This document shows, in pieces, positions 56,959 through 64,000 of a DNA stretch of 64,000 nt (position 1 is the stretch's first letter; the number at the start of each line of letters is the position of its first letter). The notes under the pieces were generated by a model, which saw only the letters and a list, made by a program, of their open reading frames with translations, searched no databases and was not told the origin of the DNA. The position numbers and the translations under genes are program-made. Source of the DNA: Deroplatys truncata (lineage: Eukaryota > Arthropoda > Insecta > Mantodea > Mantidae); contig CM060989.1 of NCBI GenBank assembly GCA_030765065.1, forward strand, positions 64,060,001-64,124,000. Direction: 5' to 3'.

Positions 56959-58013
56959 AAGCAAAAGCATTTTTGACAATGTGTTTTTAAAGTCTTTGTT
57001 ACTAAACGATTGTAAAATATGAACACAGGTTATTAGAATTCCATTGTAAAGAATGAAAACAGTGAAATAAAGTTTATATAAATTCATACTATTGAATAAA
57101 CTGTTTTTCAGTGGCTCTGAATAGGACAGCGCGCAAACGCGGATTTTTAACAGCAAATGAACACATTTAAGTATAGAAGTCGAAAAATAAATAACACTTT
57201 CAACACATACGACTGTGCTAAAAATACTGCGTATTTCGTGTTTGTGAAGTGTTACAGAGTGTCTCAGAAATAACCTTTTCTCAACTCTGCCGGTGGTCTT
57301 TAGAACTACCACGATCAAATACAGTTACTATCCTTGCAAAACGCTAATCTATACAAAACAGCGACTTGCATTGCGTGTCCTCTGGAATTAAATGCTTTTG
57401 CTTGATCAACGTGCAGTAAATTCATTAAGGTAACACTACTATAGGGATTTGTTTTTCTCTCTGTGTACACCAGTTGGCAATAATTCAGTCAGCGACTGGC
57501 GGACGCCCACTCTAATTACGTTACCGAGTTACACTGGCCGTCCTGTACAAACTCATTTCCCTCTGTACTTTAAACAACGTTATGAGAGACAAAACATTTC
57601 CGTGTTGCAAATTCTGGACTTTTGGTCGTTAGAAATAACCACGCTACGGAACGCGGATTTTGATGGATGGGGTGAAGGAAGTTGTCATAATTTATACGTG
57701 GCTTTCGAATTTTAGTACAAAGGCGGACAAAAATATTCCTCTTCACTTTAAAAAATTCTAGCAACTGAGGCATTATTTTATATCACAACACTGTGAATGC
57801 CAGAGTTATTGTAGTGTAAATTAGCTTGTCCCTGGTCTCACGCTAAAGGTCCAGCGGTAATCCTTGAGAACAGGTATCCCATATTTCGTACTACTCTCTA
57901 ACTGTCATCTATTTTTCCAAGACTTGGACGCACTGACTGACGGACCACGAGACAGCGGGTTCGCAAGACCAAAGCCAAGGGTCAGGACCTCTGGTCCGGC
58001 ACCCAGGGCCGAT
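56959..58013. other. Unassigned sequence and LINE 5' region
   Basis: Composition changes from AT-rich to GC-rich near 57920, which probably marks the LINE's 5' untranslated region; its exact start is not defined. An open frame extends upstream of 58014 but has no ATG. Confidence 0.35.
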
Positions 58014-59720
58014 ATGGCTCGTACAGGCGCCTCCCTCGCGGAGGTCCGGTCCTCTGCGGACAGCCGAAGGGCAACCGCGCCGACCCTTGACCCAAATGAC
58101 GGGCAAGTACCAGGACCCAGCTCCTTCTCCTCTCCCATACTGGGAGTCTCATTCAAAGGTAGGTCCAAGGGATCTAAGAGGAAGGCTACGGCCCCTCAGA
58201 AGATCGCTACTGGTGTAACACCAGCAATCCACTCACACCCCTCCTTCACCCCTCTGCCTGATTCGGAGGAGGAGGAGTCCGACCTCGACGGCTTCACTGT
58301 CGTCGAGGGAAGGAAAAGGGCACCCCCGGGTTCCAAACCTAACTCGGGCGCGAGCACGCAGACACCACCACAGGTTACAGTACAACCCCCATCCAAAAGG
58401 GGGGCCAAGCTACCGCCAATCATAGCGGACTCCTTCAGGGATCATATAGGAGTCATGCGGCGGCTGGCGGCAAAGATAACGGGCGGCTTTGAAGCAAAGC
58501 GCAAGCCCTACAAGGTCCATATACAGACCTTCACGCCCGAAGATTTCGAGGCAGCCAAGCAGGTACTGCGAGACCTGCACATTCCCTTCTATTCCTACTC
58601 GCCGCAACGCCCACATGTGGAGCGCCGGGTGATCAGGGGCTTAGACTCGGAGTGCCAGCCGGACGACGTCAGGGCAGCGCTCTTAGAGGAGCACAACATC
58701 TCCGTCTCGGCTGTGGCACAGCTAAGAAAGAATATCATTACCGAGGAAGGTCCGGTCAAGGTTCCCATGCCTCTCTACCTCGTCGTTGTGGACAAGGTCC
58801 CTGGCGAGGAGAACCAGCCCATTGACGCTGTTCGGGTGCTGTTCCACACGGTCGTAAAGGTTGAACGCTTTTACGGCCAAGGTGGACCTGTGCAATACCA
58901 CAGATGCATGGGCTTCCATCACTCCAGCCTGGCGTGTGAGCGCAAGCTTGCATGCCTGCGCTGTGCTGGACCCCATCTTCTGCGGGATTGCGAAAAGGCA
59001 CCCGAGGAGAAGACATGTGCTAACTGCCGCCAGGACCACGTCAGTGTCTACAAGGGCTGCGTGGCGAGGCAGCGGATCATTGAGAGCCGCCGACAAGGAG
59101 CACCGGCACCGGCTACAGTCCGACCGGGAGTTTCCTTTGCGGCCGCTCTCAAGAAGGCCGAGACGACGCTCCAAGGAGCGGGAGGAGCTTTGGCTCCTAA
59201 GGAGGGTCCAACAGAGACGCCCATTACCACAGCGGCGACGACGGCGACAACATCGCCCAACGAAGTGCCACAGCAGGAACAGCAAACAGAAAAACGAACA
59301 AAACGTTCGAAGAAGAACAAGAAGAAGAAGAAACAGAACAAAGGTCCTGCACCTAACACCATGCCGAGCCAATCACAGGCCCCGGCTACTGAGCAACCCC
59401 AAGCCCCGCCCACAGTGGCGGCACCCAAACCACCAGCGACCGCGGCAGTGCCCAAGACACCGGCCACTGCCATGCCAGATACGCCGGCGCTCCCGGCAAC
59501 AACACCGGCCTCCGTGGCAGGTTTTGGGGACACCATCTCCCAAACAGATTTGGAAGAATTCCGGGCCCTATCCTTGTGGTTTGGTGACCTCATCAAAAAG
59601 GCCCTACCTGCGCTACGACACTGCAAGCTGCAACTCGCTAACCCGCAGTTAAGCCCCATTCAAAAGCACCAAGTCATGCTCGAAACGCTGGAGCATCTGT
59701 TCCCTAATTCCGCTTCGTAA
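58014..59720 (+). CDS. LINE ORF1, gag-like nucleic-acid-binding protein, 568 aa
   Basis: The first ATG is at 58014. The N-terminal third is Pro/Ser-rich and acidic (DSEEEESDLDGFTVV); the middle (about residues 140-280) forms the folded gag-like domain with YKVHIQTFTPEDFEAAKQVL. Zinc knuckles follow at about residues 285-350: CLRCAGPHLLRDC and CANCRQDHVSVYKGC are complete, while the first (QYHRCMGFHHSSLAC) has Tyr where its first Cys is expected. A Lys-rich segment (KRSKKNKKKKKQNK) and a Pro/Ala-rich linker precede a short C-terminal domain. It should bind LINE RNA; the damaged first knuckle could weaken that. It ends TAATG, overlapping ORF2 by one base. Confidence 0.85.
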   Translation: MARTGASLAEVRSSADSRRATAPTLDPNDGQVPGPSSFSSPILGVSFKGRSKGSKRKATAPQKIATGVTPAIHSHPSFTPLPDSEEEESDLDGFTVVEGRKRAPPGSKPNSGASTQTPPQVTVQPPSKRGAKLPPIIADSFRDHIGVMRRLAAKITGGFEAKRKPYKVHIQTFTPEDFEAAKQVLRDLHIPFYSYSPQRPHVERRVIRGLDSECQPDDVRAALLEEHNISVSAVAQLRKNIITEEGPVKVPMPLYLVVVDKVPGEENQPIDAVRVLFHTVVKVERFYGQGGPVQYHRCMGFHHSSLACERKLACLRCAGPHLLRDCEKAPEEKTCANCRQDHVSVYKGCVARQRIIESRRQGAPAPATVRPGVSFAAALKKAETTLQGAGGALAPKEGPTETPITTAATTATTSPNEVPQQEQQTEKRTKRSKKNKKKKKQNKGPAPNTMPSQSQAPATEQPQAPPTVAAPKPPATAAVPKTPATAMPDTPALPATTPASVAGFGDTISQTDLEEFRALSLWFGDLIKKALPALRHCKLQLANPQLSPIQKHQVMLETLEHLFPNSAS

Positions 59721-62431
59721 TGGCTGCCAGACTCGTCCGGAGGCCATTACGAGCTGCGTTCTGGAACGCAAACGGAATAAGGGGGCATTATCCCAGCGTA
59801 CTTGAGTTTGTCAACTCCTACGGAATTGATATTCTAATGGTCTGTGAAACACACTTGATTGCTGGTACTAACTTTTCGCTGCCAAGTTACGTCACCCATC
59901 GGCAAGATCGGGTCGGCCGACCGGGGGGCGGTACAGCTATATTCATAAAGAATCATATCACGCATACACCCTTCCCTCTCCCTCCGCTACAGCATGTGGA
60001 AGCCTGTGCCATTAGGCTTGCCATTGGCGGGCTAGACACTTTGCTGATAGCGGTTTACGACCCCCCAGACCATCGCTTCTATGAAGCAGATTACCGAACC
60101 CTACTCAACCTACACCCAGTGGTATGCATTGCAGGAGACCTCAACGCGAAGCACGGGCTCTGGCACAGCCGCACGGCTAACCAGAAAGGCCGCGGACTCT
60201 ACCGCCTCATCAGCGGAGACCCAAGCCTAATCGCGCACGGACCGAGAGGGCCTACGTTTTATCCGGCCCGCGGCAGGCCGGATATTCTCGACATCATGAT
60301 CACCAAAAACATTCCTTTCCATCTAGAGCTCTCGGCGGTAAACGAGCTGGATTCCGACCATGACCCTGTCCTGGTGGATTCCAACGTTTCAATGCCAGCA
60401 CTGGTCAGCCCAGACTGGGTAAACGAGGTCGACTGGAATGCAGCCGTCCATGAACTGAACCGGTCTGTCAACCCGCGTCCACGCATCGATTCCATCGACG
60501 CGCTGGAAGCGGCGGCGGCAGACTTCTCCCAACAGATCCTGAATGCGGTACGTGCACATACCCACCGCATCCCGTCTGACATCCCCAACCCGAGAACCAT
60601 CCCTAATGAACTCCGGCAGCTGCTAAAAGCCAAGGCAACTGTACGGAAGCTATGGCAGCGTTTCCGCCATCCCAGGATAGGGGCAGTATACCAGCGGTTC
60701 AAAACCCTGGCAAGGCGACTGCTCCGAGTGCACAGGAAGGTGGCCTGGGAAAGAACAATGGAGACCGTAAACCTACAGGAAAAGAAACCATGGCGGATAA
60801 TCAAATCCTTGAGGAAGGATAAGACGCAGTACCAGCATCCCCTGCACGGCACTCGCGGGAGACTCGCCTTCGAGCCCCGCGAGAAAGCCACAGTGTTTGC
60901 AGACCATTTAGAACTCCAATTCGAACCGATGGAGGACCCCCAGGACGAAGACTTTACTGAGCTCGTGGAAGCGACTGTGGACTACCTCTATGAGGAACCA
61001 CAACCGCGCCACGAGGAGGTCCATCTTCCCATAGTCACCCCTAAACAGGTGGCTTCCGAAATCCGAAAACTCAATCCGAATAAATCCCCTGGACATGACG
61101 GCGTCACGGCGCCCATGCTCCAGCACCTTCCCAAGAAGGCCGTCATCCATCTGACGCGGATTTTCAATGCATGCCTTCACCTCCGTCACTTTCCAACTAG
61201 TTGGAAGGAGGCGCGGGTGGTATGCATTTTAAAGCCCGGCAAGGATCCGGTCTTTCCATGCAGTTACCGCTCCATCAGCTTGCTCCCAACCGTCTCAAAA
61301 GTCTTTGAGCGGTTGCTCCTAGCCCGCCTCACACCTCTATTTGAGGAAAGGCAACTCCTTCCGGACCATCAGTTTGGTTTCCGCCATGGGCACTCCACCA
61401 CCCTGCAGCTGCTGCGACTGGCCGAGAAGGCCTCCCTGGGCTTCCAGGAGAACTTCAAGACCATAGCAGTGCTGCTGGACGTAGAGAAGGCTTTTGCCAC
61501 GACGTGGCATCAAGGCCTTTTATACAAACTCAAAGAGTTAGACATCCCTCCCGCCTATCTTGCCCTGATCAGCAGTTTTCTTCGGGATCGCACATTCAGG
61601 GTGAGAGTGGAGGGGAAGGTTTCCTCAGTCAGACCCATAGCCGCTGGAGTCCCGGAAGGCAGTGTACTGTCCCCGCTTCTCTTCGCGGCCTACATGTCGG
61701 ACTTCCCCACGGAACCCAGGACTGTTACGTGCCAATATGCCGATGACGTCCTCATAATGGCACAGAACAAGAATGCCCGATTCTGTTTCCCTCCACTACA
61801 GCGACAGCTCCGAGCCATTGGCAGGTGGAGCGAAAAGTGGAGGATGGCCATCAGCCCGGGGAAGAGCTCTGCGCTTCTCCTGGCGAAGGTCCGTCGGTGG
61901 CGGCCCGAGCGGCCTCTGAGGTTGCGGCGGAGGAGAATCCCCTGGGTTACCTCAGCCAAATACCTCGGAGTCACGCTCGACCGCGGCCTCACTTTCGCGC
62001 CACATGTCAGGGCAAAGGTCGGCCTCGGCCACTCCGCGCTCAGGCAGCTGTACCCTGTATTCCGCTCCACAATGCCCATACGCCTCAAACTACGCCTATA
62101 TCAGGCGATTATCCCGCCCCTGATTCTTTACGGCTGCGAGGTCTGGGGATCGGCGGCAGCGACCACCATCCGCAGACTGCAAACCGTCCAGAACAGGGCG
62201 CTTCGGATGATCTACGATACTGGGCGTAGATTCCCATCACATATCCTGCATACCCATTCCGGTCTCCCATACATCGTGGACGTGGTGCGGGAGAGAACCC
62301 GCACCATGTACGCGAAACTTACCTACCACCCCAACCAGCTGGTTAACTCTTTGGGCCGCTATGACCATAAGGCGCCACGGCGGAGGAAGAGCTACCGGTT
62401 GCCGAAAGACGGCTTGGGCCCCCGAGGCTGA
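59720..62431 (+). CDS. LINE ORF2, endonuclease-reverse transcriptase, 903 aa
   Basis: The ATG lies in the TAATG overlap with ORF1, suggesting coupled translation. The apurinic-type endonuclease occupies residues about 10-220 (FWNANGI, VCETHL, GDLNAKHGLW, SDHDPV). The reverse transcriptase spans about 435-720, with NPNKSPGHDGVT, FGFRHGHSTTLQ, LLDVEKAF and the active-site QYADDVLIMA near 671. The region after it (SAKYLGVTLDRGLTFAPH, ILYGCEVWGS) is usual for jockey. Two oddities stand out: AFATTW where AFD is nearly invariant, and VPEGSVLSP where VPQGSVLSP is usual. The frame is intact, but these changes may reduce activity. No RNase H. Confidence 0.9.
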   Translation: MAARLVRRPLRAAFWNANGIRGHYPSVLEFVNSYGIDILMVCETHLIAGTNFSLPSYVTHRQDRVGRPGGGTAIFIKNHITHTPFPLPPLQHVEACAIRLAIGGLDTLLIAVYDPPDHRFYEADYRTLLNLHPVVCIAGDLNAKHGLWHSRTANQKGRGLYRLISGDPSLIAHGPRGPTFYPARGRPDILDIMITKNIPFHLELSAVNELDSDHDPVLVDSNVSMPALVSPDWVNEVDWNAAVHELNRSVNPRPRIDSIDALEAAAADFSQQILNAVRAHTHRIPSDIPNPRTIPNELRQLLKAKATVRKLWQRFRHPRIGAVYQRFKTLARRLLRVHRKVAWERTMETVNLQEKKPWRIIKSLRKDKTQYQHPLHGTRGRLAFEPREKATVFADHLELQFEPMEDPQDEDFTELVEATVDYLYEEPQPRHEEVHLPIVTPKQVASEIRKLNPNKSPGHDGVTAPMLQHLPKKAVIHLTRIFNACLHLRHFPTSWKEARVVCILKPGKDPVFPCSYRSISLLPTVSKVFERLLLARLTPLFEERQLLPDHQFGFRHGHSTTLQLLRLAEKASLGFQENFKTIAVLLDVEKAFATTWHQGLLYKLKELDIPPAYLALISSFLRDRTFRVRVEGKVSSVRPIAAGVPEGSVLSPLLFAAYMSDFPTEPRTVTCQYADDVLIMAQNKNARFCFPPLQRQLRAIGRWSEKWRMAISPGKSSALLLAKVRRWRPERPLRLRRRRIPWVTSAKYLGVTLDRGLTFAPHVRAKVGLGHSALRQLYPVFRSTMPIRLKLRLYQAIIPPLILYGCEVWGSAAATTIRRLQTVQNRALRMIYDTGRRFPSHILHTHSGLPYIVDVVRERTRTMYAKLTYHPNQLVNSLGRYDHKAPRRRKSYRLPKDGLGPRG

Positions 62432-62876
62432 GGTCTACCAATCCCTCATCTCACAAACTTCCCCAAGTTAAGCAGCATTGGGCCCGGTCGCTGGCTGGAT
62501 GAGTGACCATCTACCAGCGACCCGCCCTGCCGCCAACTTGCGTACCCCCATCCCATTACCTTATTCCCATCTTGCTTTGCTGCCATGCCGGCCTGCTTAA
62601 CTTGACGACCACACAAGCGGTCGCCCAAGTTAAGCAGCATTGGGCTTGGTCACCGCATGGTCGCTAGTCCGCCCATGAGGAAACGCCGAGACCCAGCCAA
62701 ATGGTAGTGCAGAAAGCTAAACCCCGCCCAAGACAGACATAAATCTAAAGCTTGTGTATATTCTTTTAAACCTCCTTTATCGCACAGGTAAAGCCGCATA
62801 CGCGGCTAGGTACTGTGGCGATTATATTCCGCCCAGGTGAACCTGGGCGACCTGTTCTCGATTGCTGGATTGCTGG
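62432..62876 (+). other. LINE 3' untranslated region with 5S-like segments
   Basis: CCAAGTTAAGCAGCATTGGG followed by GGCTGGATGAGTGACC (62463-62510) resembles the internal promoter region of 5S rRNA. A second, shorter match lies at 62625-62655. Hairpins: CTGCTTAACTTG pairs exactly with CAAGTTAAGCAG (62593-62604, 62626-62637); AGCCGCATACGCGGCT; CCCAGGTGAACCTGGG. These hairpins recur in the older copy at 18387-18675. Confidence 0.7.
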
Positions 62877-63382
62877 AAGTATCGGGCAGTTCTACAGAAT
62901 CATTCACAAGGTAAACGTCGCGCAGTTCTAAGAAATTTCTCTCGCGAGTTACACGTTAGGAGTTCAAAGGACGCATTCACGAAGTACACATTACGCAATT
63001 CTATAGAATCTCCCGCGTCGTAAAGTTAGTTACAAAATGTGAAATACGCGAATTAATAGTGCGCGGTAAATAAGTGATTGTAGTTACATTCGAAAATATA
63101 ACGGTTTCAGTCAGGCGTGTATCAAGATTAAATATGTGAAAATAATTAAATCTGACGGCCATAAAAGTATAAAAACAAATTCTTTTACCAGTGCTATCTT
63201 TTAGTAACAACTCCTTTCCGTTTACACACCCTGTACAAGAGATATTTGCTCGAATGAGTAATAATAGCTAGCCGGAGGACAAAGAACCCAAAATTCAAAA
63301 TAGTAAAACAATAACAGGCGCTCAGCAAATAAGATATTATGAACATAATACTGCGACACAACCAAATTAAAGGAGATAAATT
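62877..63382. other. Unassigned spacer
   Basis: Nothing recognised between the LINE and the next repeat. Confidence 0.3.
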
Positions 63383-64000
63383 TTGAGGCAGCATTTTTAA
63401 CACTTAAATGATTTCAGTCTAATTATATAATATGTAAATTCAGTATGTGTATGGAACAATATATAAAAAGTGTATATTAGAGTCATTGTAAATGTTTATA
63501 TAATTGTATACAGGTTCAATTATGTTATGTGAATGTATTATGTAATTTAATAATGTAGGAGTTGTGAGAAAATAGGTTAAAAGTTGCTAACAATGAGGTA
63601 ACCTTGAGGCAATAATGAGTAAGAAAGTTTAACAATACTACTTATGATTCTTGGAAGCAATAATGTAATTTTTGAGAGTTTAAAAATAGCCAATCAACAA
63701 CCAGAAAAATCTTTAGTTAATGAAGGTATTCTATTAGATTAGGAGACTTAAAATACAGAAATTTACAAATTTAGGCGGTAGAAATCAATGCAGTTGCTTG
63801 CAGACAGTGTTTGTAACCGGACGCGTGACGCGTCCTCGAGAAATGTAATACGTATTCGTGTGAGACGAAAATAGTTTACGTGTTAAAAAGTGCAAGCAAT
63901 TAATTAAAGAATCTCACAATCTGTGTAAGCCTACATTCTTCAGCCGCATCACGCCCTGCTAAGACCTTCATGTCTCTTAACAATAATACTGACGCAGCCG
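63383..64000 (+). mobile_element. Family B repeat, copy 3, cut by window edge
   Basis: Starts TTGAGGCAGCATTTTTAACAC and runs to CTGACGCAGCCG at the window end; aligns throughout with the copy at 31101. Confidence 0.75.

Larger units (their letters stand above)
57920..62876 (+). mobile_element. Full-length jockey-clade LINE
   Basis: Two long ORFs are followed by a structured 3' untranslated region ending in tandem ATTGCTGG. There is no RNase H domain, and the gag-like ORF1 plus EN-RT ORF2 layout fits the jockey clade. Absence of stops suggests a young insertion. The 5' boundary is estimated from base composition. Confidence 0.85.

Noticed and set aside
57864..58013. N-terminal extension of LINE ORF1
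   Set aside because: The frame is open but starts with TTG; the first ATG is at 58014.
58722..59659. Long antisense frames of about 200 codons opposite LINE ORF1
   Set aside because: They are shadows of GC-rich codon usage in ORF1.
60259..60891. 210-codon antisense frame opposite LINE ORF2
   Set aside because: It is a shadow of the endonuclease-RT coding strand.

Overview
The window looks like intergenic DNA from an arthropod, most likely an insect. It is AT-rich and packed with jockey-type LINEs, mariner and Tc1 remnants, tRNA-derived SINEs, a Penelope-like fragment and a very abundant non-coding repeat. I found no bacterial operons and no convincing host gene. Species cannot be read from the sequence.

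The outstanding object is at 1849-18380: a 16.5 kb DNA element whose two terminal inverted repeats (TIRs) are each about 6.3 kb (1849-8130 and 12083-18380). It begins AGTAGGGTAG, ends CTACCCTACT and is flanked by a perfect 6-bp duplication, TATACC. A 6-bp duplication with AG...CT ends is the signature known for Polinton/Maverick elements, but no polymerase, integrase, ATPase or protease is visible, so this looks non-autonomous. Each arm carries a TATA promoter and a tiny leader exon (ATG CAA G). The leader can splice in frame to two different exons: one gives a 113-aa protein of possible OB-fold type, the other a 62-aa arginine-rich protein. The arms also hold regularly spaced tRNA B-box-like motifs, a 173-bp tandem repeat inside the intron, a G-quadruplex-capable tract near the tip and another candidate coding exon near the inner edge. 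The 3.95 kb unique centre holds a BED-like zinc-finger gene, a roughly 2 kb minisatellite of 21-bp units, and a decayed gene with a parvovirus-type phospholipase A2-like segment followed by a duplicated Lys-rich/hydrophobic module. The element landed in the 3' untranslated part of an older LINE; the two halves of that LINE lie at 1494-1842 and 18387-18675.

From 18.7 to 57.9 kb the window is a patchwork of repeats. Family A, a non-coding repeat of about 0.92 kb with an internal TG/CA microsatellite and terminal ACTTTCTCTACT inverted repeats, occurs in about 19 pieces on both strands. It serves as the landing site for other elements: a SINE, a Penelope-like fragment and a family B repeat. Also present are two possible solo LTRs, two LINE remnants with RNase H domains, a jockey/CR1-like tail, a MITE and a nearly full-length Tc1 element.

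At 58.0-62.9 kb lies a full-length jockey-clade LINE with two uninterrupted ORFs joined by TAATG and a 3' untranslated region containing 5S-rRNA-like sequence and hairpins. It is the better-preserved relative of the LINE split by the giant element. The window ends inside another family B copy.
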